64,000 nucleotides of DNA, from the IMG/VR virus record IMGVR_UViG_3300009158_000035, positions 103,755-167,754 of that record. The stretch is one strand, 5' to 3'. Origin of the DNA: a virus. A model generated the notes under the pieces. It worked only from the letters and a program-made list of their open reading frames with translations, made no database searches and was not told the DNA's origin. Positions 50,344 through 58,936 of this stretch are shown one piece after another; the first letter of the stretch is position 1; each line of letters opens with the position of its first letter. Both the position numbers and the translations under genes were made by a program.

Positions 50344-50553
50344 TTATTCTATAGCATCTATCAGCAGCTTGATGCGCTCGGCCCTAGAAGAGGCACTCTT
50401 TACAGATTTCTCAAGTTCCGCAATATTTGTCTCCATAGCTGATGTGGAAGTGGTCGTGGGCTTTGGTAATTTAGCCAACGGCTGTACATGCTGATTGCGA
50501 GAAGCACAGCTAGTCAAAAAGAGCATGAGTATTAAAATATTCCTCATACACAT
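50344..50553 (-). CDS. Small lipoprotein, outer-spanin candidate
   Basis: A 69-residue protein (67 if it starts at the second Met) with signal MRNILILMLF and lipobox LTSC (~14-17), then a Pro/Ser/Thr-rich linker and a helical end (NIAELEKSVKSASSRAERIK). Small, lipidated and beside the lysis genes: the expected features of an outer-membrane spanin. This implies a Gram-negative, double-membrane host. Confidence 0.65.
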   Translation of the reverse strand: MCMRNILILMLFLTSCASRNQHVQPLAKLPKPTTTSTSAMETNIAELEKSVKSASSRAERIKLLIDAIE

Positions 50554-50579
50554 AGTCTATACCTCACCAAGCTATGTGT
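50548..50579 (-). repeat. Inverted repeat upstream of the spanin candidate
   Basis: ACACATAG / CTATGTGT, arms of eight bases separated by 16, overlapping the start of the 50344 gene. May be an operator or mRNA hairpin. Confidence 0.35.
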
Positions 50580-50608
50580 CGAGTAAAGATTAATATCTAT
50601 GCAGCATA

Positions 50609-50890
50609 CTAGATATCTGCCAGAGGTACTGTCTGACCAGACAGAGTATGTGTACTATCTGGACAAAAGTATATAGCACCATCCTTGATAAAGGAATGAC
50701 AAACCTGTCGCTGCTCTGTAAATAATAGCGAAGGTGTGAATGTGGGAGAGGTTAAACTGCCGTTAAACTCCCAAGAGTACCCTTTCCCGTCCTGAAGGGT
50801 TTTCGGTGCATGATAATTTTTGCACCCAGGACAAACGAACATATACCCCAGCGTTTCTCCTTGTTCGTTTCTATATTCCCGAAGTTTCAA
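50609..50890 (-). CDS. DUF6527-like protein
   Basis: A 93-residue protein: MFVCPGCKNYHAP (17-29), WEFNGSLTSPTFTPSLLF (~39) and CHSFIKDGAIYFCPDSTHTL (~64) ending GQTVPLADI. This matches a phage family often labelled DUF6527 or, misleadingly, ammonia monooxygenase: CPGC..H, W.FNG....PTF.PS, CH.F...G.I.F..D..H.L.G..V.L. Cys and His likely bind zinc. Confidence 0.7.
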   Translation of the reverse strand: MKLREYRNEQGETLGYMFVCPGCKNYHAPKTLQDGKGYSWEFNGSLTSPTFTPSLLFTEQRQVCHSFIKDGAIYFCPDSTHTLSGQTVPLADI

Positions 50891-51430
50891 CTATTTTGAA
50901 GGTATGTTTGGTTTACCCTGACTATCGTATGACTTATCAATGTAACGGATAACCCTGTTTAAATCTTCCCTGATACTTTCTTGCTTGCTGTGTAGCGACG
51001 ATACAAACCATACAGCTCCTCCGAACTGTACAACTACAGCAACCGCAGAGGTGACAAAAAGCCGCATAAGGAGGTTCTTAGTTTCAGTATAGTTGTGGGC
51101 AGTTTGTCTTAGAAAGTTAAAATCTTGTGTCATACTGTTAACATCTCTGGTTAGATTTGCGATAGATCCTCTTAACCCGTTCTGTCCGTCCACACCTACA
51201 CTGATATGTTTGGCATCCCTGGCCATGTCTCTGATATCTAATACAGAACGTTCTAAGGCACGCAACTGCTCTTGTACAGTTAGGGCGTTAGACTCCAACC
51301 TTATCTTTATACTTTCAAGCTCGGCTACAGTAACTTTTTTATCGCTTTGTAAGTCGTTCACAGACTCGAACAATTCTTGGAGAGTAATAACACCGTCAGA
51401 ATTTAAAACCGAGTGATCGTGGTCTTGCAT
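50891..51430 (-). CDS. Coiled-coil membrane protein
   Basis: A 179-residue protein with a long coiled coil (about 25-115), one span (LFVTSAVAVVVQFGGAVWFV, about 123-142) and a helical C-terminal tail. No family recognised. The first residues VLNSDGVITLQELFES look like an EF-hand-like loop but only one is present. May be structural or part of lysis control. Confidence 0.55.
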   Translation of the reverse strand: MQDHDHSVLNSDGVITLQELFESVNDLQSDKKVTVAELESIKIRLESNALTVQEQLRALERSVLDIRDMARDAKHISVGVDGQNGLRGSIANLTRDVNSMTQDFNFLRQTAHNYTETKNLLMRLFVTSAVAVVVQFGGAVWFVSSLHSKQESIREDLNRVIRYIDKSYDSQGKPNIPSK

Positions 51431-51457
51431 AGTATAAAGATAAGGATTGTTAGACTA

Positions 51458-51664
51458 TTATACCTGGGATGCTTGCTGCTGTCTGCCTATTAATGTTTCT
51501 TTTTTATTCGGAGTTTGAGGTGTTGGTACGGCATGAAATATAGGTATATATGCATTTAGAGGCTGGCTGGGTTCAGTTGATGGAAACTCAGGAGCTGTTG
51601 CATGCGGTACATGCACATATACTGGTACAGGTGGAGTGAATTGAGGTTCAGGTATTTCTTCCAT
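51458..51664 (-). CDS. Small Pro-rich protein
   Basis: A 68-residue protein rich in Pro, Ala and Thr (PEPQFTPPVPVYVHVPHATA), with no predicted globular fold. Close to the portal operon. Not recognised. Confidence 0.5.
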   Translation of the reverse strand: MEEIPEPQFTPPVPVYVHVPHATAPEFPSTEPSQPLNAYIPIFHAVPTPQTPNKKETLIGRQQQASQV

Positions 51665-51666
51665 AT

Positions 51667-52011
51667 TTATATTTTTTCTTCGGGTTCAATAGGTTCATCG
51701 TTCGAGGCGTAATAGTTCAACTCTTTTTCATTATAGCCTGGTCCCTCTACTTCGTCGTCTTCTTTGGTTTCGGAGGATTCTTTTTTTGCTCCTCTGAATA
51801 CAGAGCGTACAGAGTCGTCATAAACTTTATCTACAATAAGCAGCTGACTTGTGCCTGCTTCTCCAAGATATATACCTTTCCTGGGGACAGGCAGAGCATG
51901 CTCCACACATGTCCATCTGGTCTCGGGTATACCTAGCTCTTGCAGGGCCTCGACTCTTTCTGCAGGTATTGGCTTCCCGCTCACAATACAGTTATACACT
52001 TTATCCATCAT
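51667..52011 (-). CDS. Hypothetical protein
   Basis: A 114-residue protein. The N-terminal MMDKVYNCIVSGKPIPAERV and 'RCT-like' RWTCVEHA form a pattern (C..CGK.I...R...L......C..C) resembling the DksA/TraR zinc-finger start with the Cys pair reduced. C-terminus acidic (SSETKEDDEVEG). Function unknown. Confidence 0.5.
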   Translation of the reverse strand: MMDKVYNCIVSGKPIPAERVEALQELGIPETRWTCVEHALPVPRKGIYLGEAGTSQLLIVDKVYDDSVRSVFRGAKKESSETKEDDEVEGPGYNEKELNYYASNDEPIEPEEKI

Positions 52012-52017
52012 CTTAGT

Positions 52018-53796
52018 TTATTGTTGAGGTCCCTGTGCCGCCTGCTGTTTGGCTCCCTGCAAGCCTTGAGATCTAGCCTGAGAGCCCATCTGGTCTAGCT
52101 GGGCTTTGACTTGAGCATACAGATCCTGGTCTGTAGCCTTGATCTGCTGCAGTTGCGCTCTTCTCTGGGCCCCATCTAGTGGGAATAGCTGCTGAGCCAT
52201 CTGCTGTGCTTGAGCTAGAGCATCCTGCGGTGTGGTACCTCCTCCGCCTCCTCCACCTGCTGGCGCTCCTCCAGGCTGCTGTTGTTGTTGCTGCCCCTGA
52301 AGCATCTGCATAAGGTTAGCTTGAGTGGCTTGTGCCAGCTGCTGTTTTTCTTGTTCTTCTGTCTGCACATCCTGAGCGATACGATCTTCTTCAAGCTTTT
52401 TACGAACCTGATCTTCATAATCAAAGTTGTAAAGTTTGAGCAGTTCGCTTCTGGCGATAGCATTAGCAGATACCAGCTGACCAATGATTCCTTTACGCTC
52501 AATGTCGTCAGAGAAGGTAATGGGTATCAAAGAGATCTTAGCTTTGGGTAGTCCCATAATATTACCAAGCACCTCACCCATATGGTTCAATAGAACATTA
52601 TAATTACTAGGAATTACGCTCCAGGCGTTCTCAAACATACGAAGCATGGGGCCTGCTGCCTGCTGCTGAAACGTCATTTGAAACATTTCAACAGGAACAT
52701 CCAAGGCATTCAATATGCCGTTCTTAGCCTGTTCCATCATTTCTGTAGGAGCTAGCTTAGAACCCTCTCCTCCTAGTTGCTGATAATTGATCTGAAATGG
52801 AAACTTATGATACGATCCAGGGTCTCGTCTATGTTCTTCAATCATCGAATCTACTGCACTAGACCACACAGCCCCGCTCTGGTTCAAAAATGGGTTGGCT
52901 GCCGGGTTGGTGCCGTCACTCATGCTAATGACCCTGAACGGTGCAATGTCTTCGAAGCAAATTACTTCGTTGTATCTCTTCAGTGTCTGAAGCATGAAGA
53001 GATCTTCAAAAATAAACATACTTGGAGGCACAGCCTTACCATCTGTCCTGATCGTGCTAGGAGTATCAAGCTTTAGATGTAGAAAATTCTTAGCATTGAA
53101 TGCGAGCATCGTTTTATTAAAAACACACTCGAACACAATTTGTGGAGTTTTCTTACTATAGAACTTGTTGTTTTTAGTAGTTACCTTTTTTGCATACTGC
53201 TGAGGAATATCCCAGAAATACTCTGCTTCTCCGGTAGTTTCCTCATAGCGAATCTTGATTTCTTTAGCAGGCCAGTGAACCACATGAATCTTTTCTACGC
53301 TGGCTGCAGGCTTATCTACAACCTTGTGCTGACCTTTGTAGGAACACTTCAAACAAGTCATGTTAAACTTGTTCTTATGGAACTCATAGTTTTGGAGTTT
53401 GTCGATATTCGTCGATTTGCCGCAAGAGGGACAGTTCAAGTATCTATAGAAGCCCTGGTTCACAGTGACAAACTCATTACCATAAGCCAACAGATTGAGG
53501 CCTGCCTTGGCGCACACCTGTTTCCATTTCAATTTATCTAGGAGCTCATGATATTCCTTCTTGGCCTCTTCATCATCGCACTCAATAGATAGCGATGTGA
53601 TGAAGTAGTTCGCAATACGGTTCAAAGCTTGTTTATAGAATCCGTTCCTATATAGGAAATGCTCGGCCCACAGGAGCATTCCCTCGATGTTCATCGGGAG
53701 ATATTGAAGTGGAATATTGTAGAAAGGATTAGAATAGCGGTCTCTGCCGTTATCTCCTATCTTAAAGTAACTCTGCGGATCGTCTGGAGAAATCAT
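52018..53796 (-). CDS. Probable portal protein
   Basis: A 592-residue protein: PLQYLPMNIEGMLLWAEHFL near the N-terminus, then an inserted zinc ribbon (CPSC ~121 and CLKC ~148), AFNAKNFLHLKL, a LKRYNEVICFEDIAPFRV stretch, QINYQQLGGEGSKLAPTEMM and LDVPVEMFQM, then a Gln/Gly-rich tail. The order of these motifs and the size fit portal proteins of large myophages. The DNA-packaging ring is the proposed role; no terminase is in the window, so this stays tentative. It heads a minus-strand structural/lysis operon. Confidence 0.6.
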   Translation of the reverse strand: MISPDDPQSYFKIGDNGRDRYSNPFYNIPLQYLPMNIEGMLLWAEHFLYRNGFYKQALNRIANYFITSLSIECDDEEAKKEYHELLDKLKWKQVCAKAGLNLLAYGNEFVTVNQGFYRYLNCPSCGKSTNIDKLQNYEFHKNKFNMTCLKCSYKGQHKVVDKPAASVEKIHVVHWPAKEIKIRYEETTGEAEYFWDIPQQYAKKVTTKNNKFYSKKTPQIVFECVFNKTMLAFNAKNFLHLKLDTPSTIRTDGKAVPPSMFIFEDLFMLQTLKRYNEVICFEDIAPFRVISMSDGTNPAANPFLNQSGAVWSSAVDSMIEEHRRDPGSYHKFPFQINYQQLGGEGSKLAPTEMMEQAKNGILNALDVPVEMFQMTFQQQAAGPMLRMFENAWSVIPSNYNVLLNHMGEVLGNIMGLPKAKISLIPITFSDDIERKGIIGQLVSANAIARSELLKLYNFDYEDQVRKKLEEDRIAQDVQTEEQEKQQLAQATQANLMQMLQGQQQQQQPGGAPAGGGGGGGTTPQDALAQAQQMAQQLFPLDGAQRRAQLQQIKATDQDLYAQVKAQLDQMGSQARSQGLQGAKQQAAQGPQQ

Positions 53797-53798
53797 AA

Positions 53799-53963
53799 TT
53801 ATTCTTGAGTAGGCTGCACGTTGCTGACTGGTTCAGGCTTGTTGAGCTTATGTTTGTTATTTTCGTCGGCTACACTGAAGCCTTCTGCATCGTAGTATTC
53901 AGCTTTTTTCGTATTGTCGTAATCACTTTGTGATTTATCTGTAAGCATTCCATTTTTTTCCAT
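53799..53963 (-). CDS. Small hypothetical protein
   Basis: A 54-residue ORF filling the gap upstream of the portal gene: polar and acidic (DKSQSDYDNTKKAEYYDAEG), Pro at the end. Too short for usual cut-offs; spacing of two bases to the portal start supports it. Confidence 0.55.
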   Translation of the reverse strand: MEKNGMLTDKSQSDYDNTKKAEYYDAEGFSVADENNKHKLNKPEPVSNVQPTQE

Positions 53964-53966
53964 AAA

Positions 53967-54617
53967 TTATTCTTGATTTTCCTCAGGTACTTTGAATAGA
54001 ATCATAAACTTTTTAGTGTTATCTGGCGAGTCAAAAGTAACTCCAGGGTAGTAGACTTCAATGCGTCGTTTGTCAGGCATATGCACAGCGAGAAGCTCAC
54101 CTATTTTAGGTTCGAACACTACAGCGTCTTCGTCTGAATATACAAACATAAAAGCTAGATCGTGCTCTATGATTGTTTCTACTTTGGACTTGATCTTACC
54201 AAAATCGTTTTCGAATTGCACAGTAGATTGAGGGCGAACATAAGCTGTATCTTGTGGTGTAACAGCATTTGAATCGTATACACCTACACCATGTTCATGC
54301 GACAACGAAGATACATAGCTTTCAGGAGAAAAAGCTGCCTGCTTATTCCCACTTTTGGCTGTTTTCTTCTTTTGCTTTTTAGGCTGCTCGTTACTGTTGC
54401 CTCGAGGAGACACAGGTAGCGGAATACCTCCGGCCATTACAGCAGATCTTGCGAGATCTTTTGCCCTAGCCGTCAAATCTGCATCGCTGCCATATAGAGA
54501 CACTCCATCAGGGTTTATTTTTGTGCCAGTAATTGAATATACTGATTTACTTGGATCAGAGCTACCGATTACGATATCTCCAACTCTATACATACTGCTG
54601 TCTGTTTTGTTTTCCAT
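53967..54617 (-). CDS. Hypothetical protein
   Basis: Unrecognised 216-residue protein, first gene of the minus-strand block. Beta-rich N-terminus (VGDIVIGSSDPSKSVYSITG), a disordered basic middle (PKKQKKKTAKSGNKQ), then VEVYYPGVTFDSP. Possibly structural by context. Confidence 0.55.
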   Translation of the reverse strand: MENKTDSSMYRVGDIVIGSSDPSKSVYSITGTKINPDGVSLYGSDADLTARAKDLARSAVMAGGIPLPVSPRGNSNEQPKKQKKKTAKSGNKQAAFSPESYVSSLSHEHGVGVYDSNAVTPQDTAYVRPQSTVQFENDFGKIKSKVETIIEHDLAFMFVYSDEDAVVFEPKIGELLAVHMPDKRRIEVYYPGVTFDSPDNTKKFMILFKVPEENQE

Positions 54618-54678
54618 AATTTTATTGATTTTAACTAACTGGGAGTTTAAGCTACAGGGATAGCAACCTTTTTACCTA
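54618..54678. promoter_or_regulatory. Divergent promoter interval
   Basis: Sixty-one bases between the minus-strand structural operon and the fibre-like gene on the plus strand. A/T-rich on the left, but no clear -10 or -35 box in either direction was recognised. Promoters for both strands are expected here or within the flanking genes. Confidence 0.35.
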
Positions 54679-56298
54679 ATGGCAAAAAATATTCAAATCT
54701 TGAAACGGAGCACGATTGAGGTGCCTGATATTTCTTCATACAAGCTGGTACTGGAAGCTGTCAATGCGGAGAGTATGCCGAATAAAATTTTTGTCAACCA
54801 GAGAATTCGGAATTTTGCCAAAGGCACTGTGGAAGATACTTTCGCTGCTGTTTGTACGCCGGTCCAACTAGAAGATTTCCCTGAAGATGCACCTGCTCCA
54901 GGATCTACATACTACAGAACTAACTCTATAGAGATAGTTACAAGAACCCCAGAGATGTTGCAAACTGCGTTCGACTCGATAGTTTATGAGGTTAAAAAGC
55001 TGGTGATCGATCTCGAAGATCTTGAAAACCTGAGTCAGCCTCAACTATACAATGTAAGTCCGCTCATAGAACTTACCGAAATAAGTACACTAAGTTTGGC
55101 GGAACTGGCTGCATTAACTGAAGCAGAGGTGACGCAGCTCGACAAATACTCTGTAGCTGCACTCTCTCCAGCACAACTTGACTATCTAAGCCCTTTACAA
55201 CTTGCAGCACTCACAACAGCACAGATGGGTGCATTGACTGCTAGTCAGCTAGGTTCTTTGAGTACTGATACAATAGCCGGATTCTCGCTGATTCAGGTGG
55301 CTGCATTAGCCCTTAGTGCTGTAGCTGCTCTAAAGCCGCTGCAGATAGCTGCAATGAGTGTTGAACAGATTACAGCATTCACACCAGCGCAACTTTACGT
55401 ACTGAATGCGCAGCAGGTCGCAGCTATCAAAGTAGAAGCCATAGCTCTTCTGAGCACAGAGCAAATAGCTGCCTTTTCTACAAAAGGTGTAGCAGGAATG
55501 ACTATAGAAGAAGTGGGTGCAATGAGTACAGAACAGCTGGCTGCGATGGACCCCGAGGATGTGGCAGCAATAGCTCCGCAGGCTATACATGTTTTGACAC
55601 CAGAACAAGTAGGCGCATTTACAACAGACGAGCTAGCCGCGTTTACAGTACCACAAGCTGCCGCCCTGACAGAATCTCAAAAGGCTGAGCTCACAGACCT
55701 ACAAAAAGAAGCGCTACCTACCATACCTGCACCTACATTACCAGCAGCCCCTACATTGTGGCTGCCCTCGACATCAGTGGCAGGGAATGTTCCTGAAATT
55801 GTGGACTTGTCTGATTTTGCAACCAATATGGTGAGAGCTAACATAGGTAATGCAGCCAGCTGGACCATCACTCCTTACTCTTTTGAAAATAATGGAGTGG
55901 TTACCTATGAAAACGACGGGATACTGTTCTCTTTAACAAATGTAAGCAACATTGACTCCAAGGCCATACTCTCTGTGGTCTACAAGAACAACGCCGCCGA
56001 CCCAGACCGTCCAGGTATCGACTCTTCGGGAAATCAGTTTCCGTACATGTATATCAGGAACCTGTCAGGTGCGTTGCACGGCAAGCTGACATTTAAATGG
56101 AACGGTGTAACAGTGTTAACTGTACCTTCTGGCGATATGCCTTCAGGGGTGTTCGACTATTACCCAGATGATCCTGCTAATTTTGGTGCAGCAGGAAGAT
56201 TAGTGCCTGGGCAATCGACAGCTTTGATCGTAGAGATTAGTGCAATAGGCTCTGCCACAACCATAAACGGAGAGCTATTTTTTGGCTACTATCTGTAA
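54679..56298 (+). CDS. Octapeptide-repeat protein, probable tail fibre or adhesin
   Basis: A 539-residue protein in three parts. Residues 1-135: globular, with FVNQRIRNFAKGTVEDTF. Residues 137-345: 26 consecutive octads of the form A-[LMF]-[ST]-x-x-Q-[LIV]-A, for example ALTTAQMG and AMSTEQLA. Residues 350-539: Pro-rich linker and a beta-rich domain (jelly-roll-like, ending GELFFGYYL). The repeat resembles those in large bacterial surface proteins. A fibre or host-binding role is inferred from the architecture and its place beside structural genes. Confidence 0.65.
   Translation: MAKNIQILKRSTIEVPDISSYKLVLEAVNAESMPNKIFVNQRIRNFAKGTVEDTFAAVCTPVQLEDFPEDAPAPGSTYYRTNSIEIVTRTPEMLQTAFDSIVYEVKKLVIDLEDLENLSQPQLYNVSPLIELTEISTLSLAELAALTEAEVTQLDKYSVAALSPAQLDYLSPLQLAALTTAQMGALTASQLGSLSTDTIAGFSLIQVAALALSAVAALKPLQIAAMSVEQITAFTPAQLYVLNAQQVAAIKVEAIALLSTEQIAAFSTKGVAGMTIEEVGAMSTEQLAAMDPEDVAAIAPQAIHVLTPEQVGAFTTDELAAFTVPQAAALTESQKAELTDLQKEALPTIPAPTLPAAPTLWLPSTSVAGNVPEIVDLSDFATNMVRANIGNAASWTITPYSFENNGVVTYENDGILFSLTNVSNIDSKAILSVVYKNNAADPDRPGIDSSGNQFPYMYIRNLSGALHGKLTFKWNGVTVLTVPSGDMPSGVFDYYPDDPANFGAAGRLVPGQSTALIVEISAIGSATTINGELFFGYYL
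55087..55710 (+). repeat. 26 octapeptide repeats within the fibre-like gene
   Basis: Eight-residue period with hydrophobic positions 2 and 7, Ser/Thr at 3 and often Gln at 6. At DNA level the copies are diverged, so expansion is old. Confidence 0.85.
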
Positions 56299-56350
56299 TG
56301 TTTTGTTTGCAGTGGCTGTGTAGTTGGGTATAGTGACGGAGAACAGTTCG

Positions 56351-56381
56351 GTACAATTTCAAAAAACATCGAAAATTGTAC
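56351..56381. repeat. Inverted repeat in the 56.3 kb gap
   Basis: GTACAATTT / AAATTGTAC, nine-base arms around a 13-base loop, in the 124-base gap between the fibre-like gene and the phosphoesterase. No T run, so an operator is as likely as a terminator. The rest of the gap shows nothing clear. Confidence 0.4.
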
Positions 56382-56422
56382 AGAGGTTGTTCAAGTCGTA
56401 TAGTACTCTTTAACAACAGCTT

Positions 56423-57982
56423 ATGGTCAAATCAAAAAAGAAATCGGTAGTTTTGAAAATGCAAAAAACAGCACAAACATCGAGGCAGCACTCTTGGGCG
56501 ACTCCTGAATTACTGCAAAAGTGCGTCAAACTGAAGGAGCAGAAAAAGGGCGTAGAGACCTATCTGAGAAAGCAAGGGTTGGGGGTCAGCGCTATCAAAG
56601 AAGTCAAGCAAGCGCTACAATCAAATGGCGCTGAAGCTGCTAAGCCGCATAGATATGTCATCGACAAAGAAGATACGAGCTCTTGGGAAAGAGGACTGAA
56701 GTTCAAAGAAAAGTACATCTATAACAAGGAAGACGACAAGTATGTGATGTATCTAAAAGCGGCGAACAGCAATGTTGTTCTGCCTGGAGACATGGTTAGA
56801 GGCATCAAAGAAAACTATAGTAACTGGTGCGGGAACGATCACACAATCAACCAGATCTGTAGGAACTACAAGATTCCTAGAAACTACATGGTTGAAGTTT
56901 TACGCATACTAGGAATCACTCACGACTCTGAGCCAGTTACAGACGAACAACTCAAAGATCGTGACGTACTTGATGTGGCTGGAGAGCTACTACAGAAGAA
57001 AAAATTTCAATTATACCAAGAGTTTCAAAAGCAATCCTGGAAAGACACTGAGGAAGCTGCAGGTAAATGGTTTAAGCTGCAAGAAGGTGTGCTAGATCCC
57101 TTCGCAGCATTTATCGCTAATTGGCGTCCTCCTGAACACAAGATAGTCAAGTACACAGGACCCACTAAATACACAAAGAACAAAGCCTTGCTGGTAGGCT
57201 TGTCTGATGTCCATTTCGGAGCAAAAACGAACAGCAAAGAATCTTTCAGAGGCAAAGGCTATAGCACCGAAGAAGCAGTGCAGAGCATTAGAGATTATGC
57301 AGAAAGTATTGCAGAAATAGTCAAAGACAGAAACTATGGTTTTTCTGAATGTGTGCTAGTTTCTCTTGGCGACATTTTGCATACTACAGGGGCAGGATTC
57401 ACCACCAAGGGAACAATGCTAGTGCACGACTGCATTAAAGAAGAACAGTTCACAAAAGCTTTCAACAGTATTGTAGAGCTGATAGATTCGATGTTGAGTT
57501 TGTTTCCACAGGTCCGAGTTAAAAGTGTTAAAGGCAACCACAATGACTTCGGTGACTGGGTGCTGTTCAAGACGCTAGAAGCATACTACAACAAAGATGA
57601 GCGTATCGTATTTGAAGTTTTTCAAACAGATCACGGGATCTTTAAAGTATATGACACTCTGTTTATCGCATCTCACGGCTATAGTGCCGAATATAAGGGG
57701 CGACTACCTTCTTCAGGGAAAGCTAGAGAAAGCTATGTAGCCAACTTATTTCTTTCTTCCCCTGAGTCACTGATTGGAGTAAAACAGAAGGTACTGCTCA
57801 CTGCAGATCAGCATCACCTCGAAATGAAAGAGTATAGTGAGTTCGAGCATTATATGCTGTCCACCACAGTAAAAGGGGACAAGCATTCAGAAGCCATGGG
57901 ACTCAACAACAAGGCAAGGCAGAGTTGTTTCGTAATCGATAGTACAGGAATCAAAGAAATTGTATACTGCTATGGAAAATGA
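56423..57982 (+). CDS. Metallophosphoesterase with N-terminal helix-turn-helix
   Basis: A 519-residue protein. Residues 1-210 are basic and contain a helix-turn-helix-like HTINQICRNYKIPRNYMVEV (~140). The C-terminal half is a calcineurin-type phosphoesterase: GLSDVHFGA (~260), SLGDILHTT (~315), VKGNHNDFGDW (~370), FIASHG (~415) and TADQHH (~455), all metal ligands present. Phage enzymes of this layout may cut DNA or RNA or act on nucleotides; the substrate is unclear. It is distinct from the Mre11-like gene at 4453. Confidence 0.75.
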   Translation: MVKSKKKSVVLKMQKTAQTSRQHSWATPELLQKCVKLKEQKKGVETYLRKQGLGVSAIKEVKQALQSNGAEAAKPHRYVIDKEDTSSWERGLKFKEKYIYNKEDDKYVMYLKAANSNVVLPGDMVRGIKENYSNWCGNDHTINQICRNYKIPRNYMVEVLRILGITHDSEPVTDEQLKDRDVLDVAGELLQKKKFQLYQEFQKQSWKDTEEAAGKWFKLQEGVLDPFAAFIANWRPPEHKIVKYTGPTKYTKNKALLVGLSDVHFGAKTNSKESFRGKGYSTEEAVQSIRDYAESIAEIVKDRNYGFSECVLVSLGDILHTTGAGFTTKGTMLVHDCIKEEQFTKAFNSIVELIDSMLSLFPQVRVKSVKGNHNDFGDWVLFKTLEAYYNKDERIVFEVFQTDHGIFKVYDTLFIASHGYSAEYKGRLPSSGKARESYVANLFLSSPESLIGVKQKVLLTADQHHLEMKEYSEFEHYMLSTTVKGDKHSEAMGLNNKARQSCFVIDSTGIKEIVYCYGK

Positions 57983-58421
57983 AGATTGGATAGCTGAAAC
58001 AGAAAGAGAGCATATGGCTCAAAGCAGAGCTAGTTTGCCTGAACTAGCAGATTTATTGAACAGTCTCCAGCAACTGGCTGGAGACTCTGAGGCTGCACAA
58101 AGTATGTCTCGAGCACCTGCAGCAAACATATACGCACACTCGTTCAATGACGCTTTTCTAGGACAGATGCAATATTCGATAGGTACATCTAGCGGATATA
58201 CATCGCAGCATATAAACACGCCGCATTATTCAAATCTAAACAATCATACATCTATGCGGCCTCTAAATATGCATGAGCTTACAGAGGCAGCAAACATGAT
58301 TAATGAATTGAGAGGTATGGTTGTTGAAGTACAGAGAGAACTTGAAGAAGTTAAGCAGAGATTGAATACAGCCGAGCAGAACAGCTGTACAGAAAGTTAT
58401 CGAAGAATAGCCGTACACTAG
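57972..58421 (+). CDS. Hypothetical coiled-coil protein
   Basis: A 149-residue protein from ATG 57972 (overlap of 11 bases). Ser/Ala/Asn-rich centre and a C-terminal coiled coil (NMINELRGMVVEVQRELEEV). Might be structural or a chaperone. Confidence 0.55.
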   Translation: MENEDWIAETEREHMAQSRASLPELADLLNSLQQLAGDSEAAQSMSRAPAANIYAHSFNDAFLGQMQYSIGTSSGYTSQHINTPHYSNLNNHTSMRPLNMHELTEAANMINELRGMVVEVQRELEEVKQRLNTAEQNSCTESYRRIAVH

Positions 58422-58425
58422 TATC

Positions 58426-58872
58426 ATGAAAAAAACAACAACCGCCCTATGTTTCATAGTAGCCAATATGGTTTTCGCTGGAATGACGCAAGAACAGGAG
58501 TCTGGTGTAGTTACAGGTTTCAAATTACAACTGGGCCAGGAAGCCTACCTCACAGATGTATATGGTAAGGCAGATCCTGCAAGGATTGTGCAGACACCTA
58601 TCGGGAAGTCTGTCCGAATATATAGGGCAGACGGCTTTTGCTATACAGGTACTGTGACAGAGATTGAAGATGGAGAAACATATTTCAAGATCTATGGCAC
58701 CATTAATAATGTCCCTGATACTAGGTTCGGTTTTGTGCTAGCCAAGGGCGGAATATTTGCAGGAGCTGTGGTAGAAAAAGAAAATGAAAAGACGTATGCG
58801 CTAGAATATAGCGAAGCACATAAGGGATATGTTTTGTGCAGGTCTACAAAGTACAATAAGCAAGGCGCGTAG
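58426..58872 (+). CDS. Secreted hypothetical protein
   Basis: A 148-residue protein with a signal peptide (KKTTTALCFIVANMVFAG, cleavage near 19) and a beta-rich mature domain (VRIYRADGFCYTGTVTEIED). No lipobox. Exported by the host, perhaps to alter the envelope; role unknown. Confidence 0.6.
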   Translation: MKKTTTALCFIVANMVFAGMTQEQESGVVTGFKLQLGQEAYLTDVYGKADPARIVQTPIGKSVRIYRADGFCYTGTVTEIEDGETYFKIYGTINNVPDTRFGFVLAKGGIFAGAVVEKENEKTYALEYSEAHKGYVLCRSTKYNKQGA

Positions 58873-58899
58873 CTGGCAAATTTAATTCAATATTTGTGG

Positions 58900-58905
58900 T
58901 ATAAT
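58900..58905 (+). promoter_or_regulatory. -10 element TATAAT of the second sigma gene
   Basis: TATAAT 31 bases before ATG 58937 in the gap after the secreted-protein gene; A/T-rich upstream but no good -35 at usual spacing, as might be expected for an unusual sigma factor. Confidence 0.45.
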
Positions 58906-58936
58906 ATCTTGAATAGGTAAACTATTGAATTGCTAT

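Noticed and set aside
51667-52011. DksA/TraR-type regulator
   Set aside because: The Cys pattern is incomplete and the rest of the protein does not fit.
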